Source: Ignavibacteriaceae bacterium
Lineage (GTDB): Bacteria; Bacteroidota; Ignavibacteria; Ignavibacteriales; Ignavibacteriaceae
Assembly (NCBI GenBank): GCA_008933765.1
Contig: WBUK01000003.1
Location: 62,001-126,000 of the forward strand
Direction: 5' to 3'
Length of the DNA: 64,000 bases
The notes under the pieces were generated by a model. It saw only the letters and a program-made list of their open reading frames with translations, ran no database searches and was not told the DNA's origin. The first letter of the stretch is position 1. Each line of letters opens with the position of its first letter. The position numbers were made by a program, and so were the translations under genes. Below, piece after piece: positions 44,840 through 54,288 of the stretch.

Positions 44840-45652
44840 ATGAAAACGAAAAACTTAATTTTAATTCTTGCGCTTACTTCCCTGATGGCTGCAGGATGCA
44901 GATTCAGAGATGGCTTCTTTACTGACCCTTACTATTATGACGATAAAGCACCGGCTGAACCACGAAATGTTGAAGTTATTAATGGGGACGGCGTTGCAAC
45001 TGTTATTTGGGACAGAAACTTCGAATCCGATGTGAAAGGATACAGAATTTATTCTTCTTCTTCTTACAGCGGTAAATATGTTTTTATTGCTAATGCGTAT
45101 GGCACTCAGTATGATGACTATAGAGTGAAAAACGGAAATACTTACTTCTACGCCGTTACTGCTTACGACTATAACGGCAACGAATCGGAATTAAGCGTGG
45201 AATATGCGTACGCTGTTCCCCGACCTGAAGGCTTTAACAAAATGCTGAACGATGCGGATGCTTTCCCTAAATCTTCAGGCTACGATTTCTCCGGTTATAA
45301 AACCGTTGCCTGGAACGATCAGGAAACCGATTTCTTCTTCGAAAAAGTTAACGGTGAATATTACCTGTCAGTATTTGATGATACCGATATTAAAGACATG
45401 GGATATACAAACAACATCCTGGATATTATGTATGCACCCGAAAGCGGATGGGCACCCAAGAAAACCGCTAAGGTTTACCCGGGCCACACTTATGTCTTCT
45501 GGCTGTGGGATAACAAGTTCGCCAAAGTAAGAGTTACAAAAATTTCTGCAGGCAGATTAGTGTTCGACTGGGCATACCAGACTATCGAGGGTGAGCCGCT
45601 GCTGAAACCCACAAAGGGATCCGGCACCCGGACGCTGGCAAGGGTACACTGA
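44840..45652 (+). CDS. Fibronectin type III lipoprotein
   Basis: A 270-residue lipoprotein. The start is ATG 44840 (MKTKNLILILALTSLMAAGC), with lipobox LMAAGC and cysteine 20; GAGG is upstream. An upstream ATG at 44744 adds 32 residues before the sigma-54-type promoter, so it is unlikely. An Fn3 domain (about 35-125) shows APAEPRNVEVINGDGVATVIWD and YYAVTAYDYNGNESELS-like sequence. The rest (130-270) has no motif I know. It should be anchored in the outer or inner membrane. It is first in an operon with the DUF4783 gene and a large kinase. Confidence 0.82.
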   Translation: MKTKNLILILALTSLMAAGCRFRDGFFTDPYYYDDKAPAEPRNVEVINGDGVATVIWDRNFESDVKGYRIYSSSSYSGKYVFIANAYGTQYDDYRVKNGNTYFYAVTAYDYNGNESELSVEYAYAVPRPEGFNKMLNDADAFPKSSGYDFSGYKTVAWNDQETDFFFEKVNGEYYLSVFDDTDIKDMGYTNNILDIMYAPESGWAPKKTAKVYPGHTYVFWLWDNKFAKVRVTKISAGRLVFDWAYQTIEGEPLLKPTKGSGTRTLARVH

Positions 45653-45685
45653 CGGGAAGGCGCCACGAACAACAAGAGATTTGAA

Positions 45686-46129
45686 ATGAAATTTATATCT
45701 GTCGCAATAATACTTCTTGGGCTTCTGTATTCCACAACAGAAGCCCAGGCTTTTTTTTTAGTATCAATTAACGATTTTGTTACCACGGCTACCAACCCGG
45801 AAAGTACCTTCAAAGAGATAGAAACAGGTATAAAAACAGCCAATCCGGGGAAAATTACAAAATATCTTACAGAAAATTCATATTTATCGTTACCAAATGG
45901 TGTAGCCGGCTATTTTAGCAGCAGTCAATCTTTTTATATTTTAAAAGACTTTTTTAAATCTTTTGTGCCACTCTCCTTCAATTTCAGAAAGAGGGTCAAC
46001 GCACAGCAGCCCGTCGCTACGGGTCCGCTCGTTTATGAGTCGAAAGGAAAAAGAGAGAATGCAACCGTTTATGTCGAGCTTTCCTACGAAGGTAACACTT
46101 GGAGGATAGTACAATTCATGGTAAACTGA
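45686..46129 (+). CDS. DUF4783 exported protein
   Basis: A 147-residue protein with a signal peptide (about 1-22, MKFISVAIILLGLLYSTTEAQA). The mature part follows the DUF4783 pattern seen in Bacteroidota: an IETGIKTANPGKITKYL helix, the YILKDFFKSFVPLSFNF stretch and a YVELSYEGNTWRIVQFMV end, with a small NTF2-like fold expected. Its function is unknown. It lies 33 bp after the lipoprotein and overlaps the kinase by 31 bp. Confidence 0.8.
   Translation: MKFISVAIILLGLLYSTTEAQAFFLVSINDFVTTATNPESTFKEIETGIKTANPGKITKYLTENSYLSLPNGVAGYFSSSQSFYILKDFFKSFVPLSFNFRKRVNAQQPVATGPLVYESKGKRENATVYVELSYEGNTWRIVQFMVN
45718..45759 (+). terminator. Terminator hairpin inside the DUF4783 signal-peptide codons
   Basis: TGGGCTTCTG-(10)-CAGAAGCCCA is followed by GGC and nine T. 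It lies 32 bases after the DUF4783 start codon, within codons 12-25. It has every mark of an intrinsic terminator, so it may attenuate the downstream kinase or end the lipoprotein transcript. Confidence 0.75.
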
Positions 46130-49100
46130 GGTTTACCGCCCCACTGAAAATTTTCGTTAAAAACCGGAAATTTCTTTTCCTGCTTTTTTCCGCTGTTTTA
46201 TTCTTTTTCCTCTTATTCCTCGATTATCCGGGCCCAACCGGTCAAAAAAGAAGTGCCGCTGAGTATTCATCCCTGCTGAATGAAAAAATAACACATACCA
46301 TTTCGACACTTAAAACTGAGGGATTGGATATTGTTGAAAAAATAAAAAAGCATGGTATCAGTTACCTTAGTAGTGAAGATTTACCCTATGAAACCAATTT
46401 CACGGTCTTTAACGAAAAAGGGGGGTTCATCGCCGGCTCAGGGGCACTGGTTTCACCACCGGACTGGATTAAACAAAAAATCCTGCACACAGAAACTTTC
46501 ATCTACTCAAACGCAGTTGCCTCATATCTTGCGGTTGTTCTGCCTGCAGTTTTTAAACGGGAAAAATATTTCATCATTGCTTCTGCCCGTCTTGAAAGAT
46601 ATTATGCTTTAAAAAACAATTATGACGATAAATCTACTCTCTTTTCAGAAATTGAAACTGAATATGGGGTTCTTTTTTCGCTTGCCTCAAAGAACACTGA
46701 CAAAGATTCAGTTCAGCTGAACGACGAAAGCGGGAAAAAAATTGCAACTTCAAGCGTATTAAAAGATGAGGGAAATGCCGTTACCGGCGAAGTTTTCAGA
46801 ATGATTTTGCGTGCTGTTATTTTTATCGCGGCAATTTTCTTGTTATTTGTTTCTATACATTTAACTCTGAAAGACTGGCTGCGCATAGGTGGACAGGAAC
46901 GCAAAGGTGCAATTCCGGTTTATTTATTCGTTTTGTTCTCGTTCGCCGTTTTATTCCGGTTTTTGTTATTGTACATAGAACCGGCGCAGTTTCTTTCGTT
47001 AACAAAGTTTGATGACCCTTCTAATTTTTCATCTATTTTTGGCGGCGGAATTGCTAAATCGCCGATTAATTTTCTTCTTACTGCATTTATCGGCGCACTT
47101 TTTTCTTTTTATTTGCTGCTAATCAGGATAAAACGAAAACTTAAGCCTGCTTCCGGCAGAGTATCTGCTTTCATTCAATATGCTGTTTTCGCAGTTCTTT
47201 CGGTACCGGCTGTTCGTGTTTTAGCAGCCGTGGACAGAAGTGTAGTTTACGACAGTTCACTTCGTTATTTCTTTGGTGACTCCATCCTGCCGGGTAAAGA
47301 AATCATCATAATGAATGTAGCCATTATCATGGCTGCTTTCACCTTTTTAGTACCTGCAATTCTAATTTTGGAAGTGAGTGTAAAGCGGAGTATCGAGTTT
47401 GTATTTGGTTCTCTTTCCCACTCGCAGTTTTCATATCAAAAAATATTTTCAACGGGCGCATTACTGGCTGCTATGCCGGTCTTCATCTATTTCTTCATTA
47501 AAGAGCCCGATCTTTTTTCCACACTTCCTTTAGTAATAATAGTTTTCGTTTTGTTGGCGGCTGTTTGGTTTATAGACAGAGCAAACACAACCCTTGCATC
47601 TTCTTTCTTGGTAATTGCCTTTATTGCGTCGGTTGTTTCAATTGTTCTGCTTAGTAAATTCAACGAAGAACTGGAAAAAAATTCGCTTAAAAAAATTGCG
47701 ATGGAAATCAACCGCCCAACTGACACATTCCTCCGGTTTTTGGTTCAACAGTCACTTTCAGTATTTATTAACCAGAATATTTCGCCGGCGGAAAATAAAA
47801 TGGCAACCGACGGGCTGGCTTTCAGGGTCTGGTCTGCAAGTATTCTTAATGGCGAAGTGTATCCCTTTAAAATTTCTGTTTATCAGGGAAAAGAACTTAA
47901 AGACCGCTTTTCTCCTTTCGGGATATCTATTCTCTCCGGGTTTGATGACAGCCCCGACACTTCACTGAACGACCTTAAAATTCACGAAAAATCAGTTCAC
48001 AACGGAAAGATTATTTCCGGAACGGCTCCATTTGCCGAAAGTGAAAAAGGGAGGTTTTTTGCCGTTGTTACTCTGCTTAAACGAAACTTTCAGGTGCCCG
48101 GGGCGGGGATACCTGAGTTTATAAAACCAGAAACTAACCCCGTTAATGATGTAATCGATTTGCGGCGTATTTCAATTTTTAAATTTGCTGCAGACAGCCT
48201 TGAAGGAAGCTACGGTGAACTTCAATTGCCGGAATCTACACTGAATTTTATTAATAAAGCTGTGTCAAATGGTGCCGTTGAAACTCTGGAAAGAACAGTG
48301 ATTCAGGGAGAGGAGGTTACACTATACTATTATGCGCCACCGGGTACTGAAAAAAGAAATCTGACCGTTCTTGTGCTGAAAGATAAAGACCCCGCCCGAA
48401 TTTTGTTTAACTTCTTTAAACTCTTTGTATTACACTCTATTTTTATAATTCTTCTCTTTCTGGTTATAACTTTTACAAGTGCGGCTAAACTGAAACCCCT
48501 GCTATTCCGCTTTCAAACACAGTTGATACTAAGTTTTTTGATTATCTCGACTATACCAATTGTTGCGCTTGCGGTCTTTAACAGGGGTAATCAGGCTTCA
48601 ATAGAAGAAAAGAACAGGCACATGTCGCTTAAAACAAGAATCGACCGTGTTTATGAAATTTTGGAAGATTCATCTTTCGGAATGCAGCAGGGGGTCTCCT
48701 CAGGTATCCCATTTTCGCTCTATATTAATGGGGTTTTAGTTATGTCTTCCCCGACAGAAACGAAAACTGTCTTTATTCCCAAGGTACTTCTGATTCCAAA
48801 CAGTGAAAACCACGCCATCCCGATTGCCGATAACTTCATGCAACAAAGGTTTGATAACTACGATTACTACACCCTCTCGCGCTCGTGGGTTAGAGGGAAA
48901 GATGTCCGGACAATACTCGTTAACGATATCTCAGGAGAGAGCGAGCGCTCTGCTCTCAGGCTTGAGTTTGATGTTTTTCTTTTCGGAGTTTACTCTTTCG
49001 CTGTTATTCTTACTCTCATTCTGGCAACTGTTATCGCCGGCAGAATTTCATCCCCTATTTTAAAACTTACCCGGGCTGCTAACTCGGTGGCTATGGGTAA

Positions 49101-49878
49101 TCTTGACTATGAAATTAAAAGCAAAGGGAAAGGAAAAGGGGAAATTGGCGACCTGATTCGAGGGTTCAAATTTATGCTCGAAGAAATTAAGAAAAATCAG
49201 GATGAGATCGCTCTTCTCGAGCGGGATGCCGCCTGGAAAGAAATGGCGAAACAGGTGGCTCACGAAGTTAAAAATCCGCTTACTCCCATGAAACTGAGTG
49301 TGCAGCACCTGCTTTCAGCGGCGAAAGACAATAATACTCTGGACCCGCTTACCGAAAAAGTGCTTAACTCGCTCCTTAAGCAGATTGAAATTTTGAACCA
49401 AACCGCTTCTGAGTTTTCGAAATCTGCCAAAATGCCCGGTTTCGAAACGGTTAAAATTAATGCTTTGGAACTGACAAAGGAAGTTGCAAACTTATACACC
49501 GGCTCGCCTTTGACGATAAAATTAACCGCTCCCGAGAAAGAGCCTTTTATTCCCGGGGACGAATCTTACTTCAAAAGGGCTATGATCAACATGATTCGTA
49601 ACTCGCTGCAAGCGGGCGCAGACAAAGTGGATATTACCGTTTCTGAATTTAACAACTTTTGGGTTTTTGAAATTTCCGATAACGGCAGTGGGATTCCTCC
49701 GGAACTAAGAGATAAAATTTTTGAAATCAACTTTACAACTAAACAGACCGGTACAGGGCTGGGCTTGAAACTTACTAAAAGGTTCGTTGAATCTGTTGGC
49801 GGCTCTATTGAATTAACAGACCAAAAAGTTGGAACGGCTTTCAGATTGAAGTTCCCCGCCTTTAAGGAAGAAACTTGA
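46099..49878 (+). CDS. Large multi-span NtrY-like histidine kinase
   Basis: A 1,259-residue sensor kinase. N-terminal span (about 22-40), a periplasmic part, then about eight spans (about 230-550), a second periplasmic region, two more spans (about 775-820), a further periplasmic region, a final span near 960-980, a HAMP domain (SSPILKLTRAANSVAMGNLDYE), HisKA with H1055 (AKQVAHEVKNPLTPMKLS) and HATPase (MINMIRNSLQAGADKVDI, DNGSGIPPELRDK, FTTKQTGTGLGLKLTKRF). The NPLTPMK motif is typical of NtrY kinases. The start is TTG 46099, with GAAGG six bases upstream; no ATG fits. No response regulator is next to it. It is transcribed with the lipoprotein and DUF4783 genes. Confidence 0.9.
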   Translation: MEDSTIHGKLRFTAPLKIFVKNRKFLFLLFSAVLFFFLLFLDYPGPTGQKRSAAEYSSLLNEKITHTISTLKTEGLDIVEKIKKHGISYLSSEDLPYETNFTVFNEKGGFIAGSGALVSPPDWIKQKILHTETFIYSNAVASYLAVVLPAVFKREKYFIIASARLERYYALKNNYDDKSTLFSEIETEYGVLFSLASKNTDKDSVQLNDESGKKIATSSVLKDEGNAVTGEVFRMILRAVIFIAAIFLLFVSIHLTLKDWLRIGGQERKGAIPVYLFVLFSFAVLFRFLLLYIEPAQFLSLTKFDDPSNFSSIFGGGIAKSPINFLLTAFIGALFSFYLLLIRIKRKLKPASGRVSAFIQYAVFAVLSVPAVRVLAAVDRSVVYDSSLRYFFGDSILPGKEIIIMNVAIIMAAFTFLVPAILILEVSVKRSIEFVFGSLSHSQFSYQKIFSTGALLAAMPVFIYFFIKEPDLFSTLPLVIIVFVLLAAVWFIDRANTTLASSFLVIAFIASVVSIVLLSKFNEELEKNSLKKIAMEINRPTDTFLRFLVQQSLSVFINQNISPAENKMATDGLAFRVWSASILNGEVYPFKISVYQGKELKDRFSPFGISILSGFDDSPDTSLNDLKIHEKSVHNGKIISGTAPFAESEKGRFFAVVTLLKRNFQVPGAGIPEFIKPETNPVNDVIDLRRISIFKFAADSLEGSYGELQLPESTLNFINKAVSNGAVETLERTVIQGEEVTLYYYAPPGTEKRNLTVLVLKDKDPARILFNFFKLFVLHSIFIILLFLVITFTSAAKLKPLLFRFQTQLILSFLIISTIPIVALAVFNRGNQASIEEKNRHMSLKTRIDRVYEILEDSSFGMQQGVSSGIPFSLYINGVLVMSSPTETKTVFIPKVLLIPNSENHAIPIADNFMQQRFDNYDYYTLSRSWVRGKDVRTILVNDISGESERSALRLEFDVFLFGVYSFAVILTLILATVIAGRISSPILKLTRAANSVAMGNLDYEIKSKGKGKGEIGDLIRGFKFMLEEIKKNQDEIALLERDAAWKEMAKQVAHEVKNPLTPMKLSVQHLLSAAKDNNTLDPLTEKVLNSLLKQIEILNQTASEFSKSAKMPGFETVKINALELTKEVANLYTGSPLTIKLTAPEKEPFIPGDESYFKRAMINMIRNSLQAGADKVDITVSEFNNFWVFEISDNGSGIPPELRDKIFEINFTTKQTGTGLGLKLTKRFVESVGGSIELTDQKVGTAFRLKFPAFKEET

Positions 49879-50008
49879 TGAGAGTGTTAATTAAAAGGGA
49901 AATTATTGTGCCAAATAAATTATGCGAATGGGTAAAATTTTACTCTAAAAGCCGGAAATTAACGGGTAAATTAATCTGTAGATGAAGAAAGTTAGTGGGT
50001 GAATTAGA

Positions 50009-53000
50009 ATGTCAAAATTAACAAATAAACAAGCAGAAGCAACCGATTTATCAAATCATATTTTGGTTACTGCAAACGCCGGTTCCGGCAAAACAAAGGT
50101 TCTTTCAGAAAGATACATCAACGCTCTGTTAGAAGCCAATATTCAGGTAAACGAAATTGCAGCGATTACTTTTACCGAAAAAGCCGCTTCTGAACTTTAT
50201 GCCAAAATTCGAAAGGAATTAGAGGCCAAATATGAGGAGTTCAGTCAGAAAAACGATAAAAAGAAGAAAGAAAAAATCGACGGGTTAATTAAAGACCTGC
50301 TTAATTCTAACATCTCGACAATTCATTCCTTTTGTTTGGGAATACTCAAAGAGTTCCCCATAGAAGCCGGAATTGACCCCTCTGTTAATATGATTACCCC
50401 GGTTGAAGCGACGCAATTGGTTGTGGAGGTAATAAACGAAATGATTGCCGATGCTTTTAGAAACAAAAACTCCGGCACAAATTCACGAAGCGAACTAAAT
50501 AATCCGGAGGATACCGGTGGAAATGACTCCAATGAGCCAAACGACACAGACAGTAAAACCGACTCTAAAGAGATAAACGACACAAACAGTAAGAACGACT
50601 CTGAACAGACAAACGACACAGCAGAAAAAGAAATTAAAAAACTGATTCGGCTTTTTCAGTCGGTTGATACTTTTAAGAGTAATATGATAACCTTAGTTAA
50701 CGAGAGAAAAAAACTCCGCTCTTACAGGAAATCAATCGGCAACAACGAAACCGAAGAGGGCATCTATCAGGCTACTTTGCAAATTGTTGAGATATTTCTC
50801 CGGACTCTTTTTCCAAAATTGGAGGAGAATGTTGAGCTGCTTCAGGAAGTTAACAGTGAAATACTTCATCTAAGCAGCGGCGAATCAATTGCAGAGGAAG
50901 CCTCTAATTTATTCATGGAGTACTTCGCAACTGATTCTATTGTTGCAAAATTTGAGTCGCTCTCTGAAATATTATCAATAATTACAGGATCAGATAAATC
51001 CATTAGAAAAAGGGGCTATTTATCCCAAAAAATTGCAGCAGAAATTGAGCAGAAAAAAATTATTGCTTTCCGTCAAATTCATGAATCACTTATTGAAGTT
51101 TTTAACCAACCGGCTTCCAAAGCTGAGCAACCGGAAACCGTAAATCAAGAAGCCGAACCCATTTATGGTCACGAAACTGAAAGGTTACTCCGAAAATACG
51201 CAGAATACACTTCATTAATTCTCAAGTACTACGATAAAATAATTGACGGTTATAAACTAAAGAAAGACGCCGCCGGTGTAATCGATTATGAAGATATGTT
51301 GCTGCTCGCTTCAAAAATTTTAGAGACTGAAAGTGTGAAAAAAGCGCTTAGCAACAAATTTAAATACATTATGATCGATGAGTACCAGGATACAAACGAT
51401 TTGCAGTATGAAATCTTCATCCCGTTACTGGAAGATTTTTCGAAGGGGAACTTATATGTTGTCGGCGATAAAAAACAGAGCATTTACGGCTTCAGAGACG
51501 CTGACCTGAATGTATTCGATAAAACACTTGACACAATAGAGCGTGCCAACGGCAAACAGGTGGTTCTGGGGCACACTTTCCGCCTTACCAAAGAACTTAC
51601 TGCGTTTGTAAACAGCGTTTTCCCCTCGGTTTTCAGGTCAAAAAACGCATTGATTGACGGCAGTGATGAGGATTTTGAAAAAAAACGGAAACTAATTAAT
51701 GCGGTGGATTATGAACAAACACACTTTTTTAACATAAATAAACCGTTGAAAGAGAGCGAAATTGGGTTAATCATTAATCGGGATGAAAATAAGCAAAATA
51801 CGGTAGATGTTCGTCTTGAAGAAGAGGCACTGCTTTTGGCAAACCATCTTAAACTGCACAAAAATGAACCGGCGCAAAAAGTTAAAAGCGACTCTAAAAC
51901 CTCAGCTAAAAAACCGACAATTGCTATTCTGACACGAAAGAGAAATAATTTTAAATTTTTGGAAGCTGCACTTGCAAACGAGGGTGTTCCCTATGAATTA
52001 GTTGGCGGCAAAGAGTTTTTTCAGCAGTTAGTGGTTCAGGATATTTCCTTGATTTTCAACTTTATAACTGACCCCGGTGATAACCTCAACTTATACGCAT
52101 TGTTGCGCTCCCCTTTCTTTTCCCTTTCGGATGTAGATCTGTTAAGGATTGCCAATCAGGAAGAAGATTCAGCGTTCGAAAAACTGAAAACAGCAGTTTC
52201 TCCCAACTCTTATGACCCGGTTAATGAAAGGACCAAAAAGGCACTGGAAGTGTTGCAGAAACTTTTAAGGCTTGCCAATGAAGCACGACCGCACAAAATT
52301 ATTGAATTTATGATTTCGGAAACACCATATCTTGCCATTATGACGAAAGTGCCCGGCGGCAAACAAAACTTGGCTAACATTAAGAAATTGATTAATAAAT
52401 CGGTCGAGTTCGATGGTAGAAACTTTAACTCGCTGCATGATTATGCTGCTGAGTTGAAAGATTTAATTTTAACCGAAGATTCCGAAAGCCAGGCACCTCT
52501 TTCCGAAGATTCCGATACCGTTAAAATTATGACCATTCACCAGGCAAAGGGTTTGGAGTTCACCACAGTTTATCTTTTTGCTGCTACCGAAAGTGCCGTT
52601 TCAACCGGAATCCAAAGCCATAACTCACTTACCGTAAATAAAGACCTTGGTTTGGTTTTTAAAGTTTCGGAAACTGAAGATATTTTCTACCAAAACAAAA
52701 CTCATTTACATCATAAGGTTGCCTCATTCTTCAAGAATCAAGTGGAAAAAGAGGAGGCGAAAAGAGTGTTCTATGTTGCCGTAACAAGAGCTGAAAACAA
52801 TCTTTTTATTACCGGGTCTTCCTCAAGAGTACGGGAAAACGAACCCGGAATCGGAATAATTGAACCAAAATCGTATATGGAAATGCTTCTGAAAGGGTTA
52901 GGGCTTGTAGCCTTGCCGGGTGAAAATTTAACAATAAAAGCGCCGCCGTTAAGTGTAAGCGAGTTTAATGATTCCGGTGAAATTACGGAAACCACTGAAA

Positions 53001-54091
53001 ATGAGATTGAATTTACAGTAAAAATTATTGACTCGGTTATCCCCGCCGAACCTGACGAAACAACGGCAATGGGGGCAACAATAAACACCCTTAAACCCAA
53101 TTACACATTTGCTGCCAATCGAATTGAAAAAAAATATGCGGGCGAAATTATTTCAGCAACCAAATATCTCACTTTCGAGGAAGACCCATACCAATACTAC
53201 CTTAAATATATCTCCGGCTTATCGGGAATTCCCGAATTTGAAGAACTGCTTATAAAACCGGATGATGATTCATTCGAATCCGATGATAAAAGTGATTTTC
53301 ATGGTACCCAAACCATCGCAACTGATGGTGAAAGAAATGGTGCGGATAACCAAACCAATGTAATAGATAGTGAAAGAAGTGGTGCGGATACACAAACCCA
53401 CGCAATAGATAGAGAAGATGACCCAACCGAAGATACTAAACTTGTTTTGAACGAAGGTGAACAGTTTCCGAAAAAATTCCCCGTTTTAGCCTCTGTTATC
53501 GGTTCTGTTGTGCACGAATATTTAAAACTGGCTAAAAACAGAGAGTACAGCAAGGGTTTAGTGCAACAGATTATCGATGAGATGGTAATGGAGCATGCCG
53601 AACTGAGTGAAAAAAGAGAGAAAATTGAGAAAGAGGTAAAAAACAAACTTTCCGGCTTCCTTAATTCGGAAGTTGCAACTGAGATTTTCAACTCCACTTC
53701 CTACAGAAATGAAGAGGAAATTTTTATCAGTTATCGGGATTTCTACCTTATGGGGGTAATCGATAAATTAGTCTTTCACGAGGATAAAATTATAATTATT
53801 GATTACAAAACTGATAAAAACCCAAATCAGGAGACACGAAAAAGATACCGGAAGCAACTCTATTATTACGCTTTTTTGTGCAGCCTTTTATATAAAAAAA
53901 TTAACACTTTCGAGTTACGGTTACTATTTTTGGTAAACCCTGAATCGGAAAAATCCGTAACTTTAGAACGCGGCGGTGAAGAATTAATTTCCGTAGGCAA
54001 AACTCTGGATTCTTTCATCGAAGCGCTTAGAAGTTCTTTTGCCTCAGGCAGTTTTAGGAAAAAAAGTAAAACTGTTGACGAAGATAGTTGA
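50009..54091 (+). CDS. addA: AddA-like UvrD helicase / RecB nuclease
   Basis: Double-strand break end processing. The 1,360-residue protein has UvrD-type motifs: Q and Walker A (MSKLTNKQAEATDLSNHILV then ANAGSGKTKVLSERY), Ia (ITFTEKAASEL), II (MIDEYQDTNDLQYE), III (GDKKQSIYGFRDAD), V (KIMTIHQAKGLEF) and VI (FYVAVTRAENNLFITGS). The end is a PD-(D/E)xK nuclease (GVIDKLVFHEDKIIIIDYKT and QLYYYAFL). The order fits AddA. No addB or recC is in the window, so its partner is elsewhere. Two low-complexity inserts (about 151-207 and 1090-1140) come from coding minisatellites and seem tolerated. Confidence 0.9.
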   Translation: MSKLTNKQAEATDLSNHILVTANAGSGKTKVLSERYINALLEANIQVNEIAAITFTEKAASELYAKIRKELEAKYEEFSQKNDKKKKEKIDGLIKDLLNSNISTIHSFCLGILKEFPIEAGIDPSVNMITPVEATQLVVEVINEMIADAFRNKNSGTNSRSELNNPEDTGGNDSNEPNDTDSKTDSKEINDTNSKNDSEQTNDTAEKEIKKLIRLFQSVDTFKSNMITLVNERKKLRSYRKSIGNNETEEGIYQATLQIVEIFLRTLFPKLEENVELLQEVNSEILHLSSGESIAEEASNLFMEYFATDSIVAKFESLSEILSIITGSDKSIRKRGYLSQKIAAEIEQKKIIAFRQIHESLIEVFNQPASKAEQPETVNQEAEPIYGHETERLLRKYAEYTSLILKYYDKIIDGYKLKKDAAGVIDYEDMLLLASKILETESVKKALSNKFKYIMIDEYQDTNDLQYEIFIPLLEDFSKGNLYVVGDKKQSIYGFRDADLNVFDKTLDTIERANGKQVVLGHTFRLTKELTAFVNSVFPSVFRSKNALIDGSDEDFEKKRKLINAVDYEQTHFFNINKPLKESEIGLIINRDENKQNTVDVRLEEEALLLANHLKLHKNEPAQKVKSDSKTSAKKPTIAILTRKRNNFKFLEAALANEGVPYELVGGKEFFQQLVVQDISLIFNFITDPGDNLNLYALLRSPFFSLSDVDLLRIANQEEDSAFEKLKTAVSPNSYDPVNERTKKALEVLQKLLRLANEARPHKIIEFMISETPYLAIMTKVPGGKQNLANIKKLINKSVEFDGRNFNSLHDYAAELKDLILTEDSESQAPLSEDSDTVKIMTIHQAKGLEFTTVYLFAATESAVSTGIQSHNSLTVNKDLGLVFKVSETEDIFYQNKTHLHHKVASFFKNQVEKEEAKRVFYVAVTRAENNLFITGSSSRVRENEPGIGIIEPKSYMEMLLKGLGLVALPGENLTIKAPPLSVSEFNDSGEITETTENEIEFTVKIIDSVIPAEPDETTAMGATINTLKPNYTFAANRIEKKYAGEIISATKYLTFEEDPYQYYLKYISGLSGIPEFEELLIKPDDDSFESDDKSDFHGTQTIATDGERNGADNQTNVIDSERSGADTQTHAIDREDDPTEDTKLVLNEGEQFPKKFPVLASVIGSVVHEYLKLAKNREYSKGLVQQIIDEMVMEHAELSEKREKIEKEVKNKLSGFLNSEVATEIFNSTSYRNEEEIFISYRDFYLMGVIDKLVFHEDKIIIIDYKTDKNPNQETRKRYRKQLYYYAFLCSLLYKKINTFELRLLFLVNPESEKSVTLERGGEELISVGKTLDSFIEALRSSFASGSFRKKSKTVDEDS
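50540..50620 (+). repeat. Coding minisatellite, 36-bp unit, in addA
   Basis: AACGACAC recurs at 50540, 50576 and 50612 with a 36-bp period, coding for NDTDSKTDSKEI, NDTNSKNDSEQT and NDTAEK. It gives an in-frame acidic insert after motif I-b of the helicase. Confidence 0.8.
53308..53420 (+). repeat. Coding minisatellite, 42-bp unit, in addA
   Basis: CCAAACC-like units recur at 53308, 53350 and 53392 with a 42-bp period (14 residues), coding for tandem ATDGERNGADNQTN, VIDSERSGADTQTH and AIDRED. It lies between the helicase and nuclease parts. Confidence 0.8.
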
Positions 54092-54120
54092 CCGGGGGGC
54101 ATTCTTCCGGTTTACCCCGG
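54092..54120 (+). terminator. Weak terminator after addA
   Basis: CCGGGG-(17)-CCCCGG directly after the addA stop, followed by AGAAATTTTTATA. The stem is short and the loop long, so this is weak support. The rest of the gap to 54288 holds no gene. Confidence 0.4.
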
Positions 54121-54288
54121 AGAAATTTTTATAAAACAACAAAACTGCCGGCGAAAATATTTAACCGTGCGCATTTTAGTGCCGGTTTAGCCGGTGATAT
54201 TTTATTAAAACGAAATACTGTTCAACAGAAACCAACAACCATTTATTACACATAGGAAATTGATTATCCGAATAATTGATATTAATTT

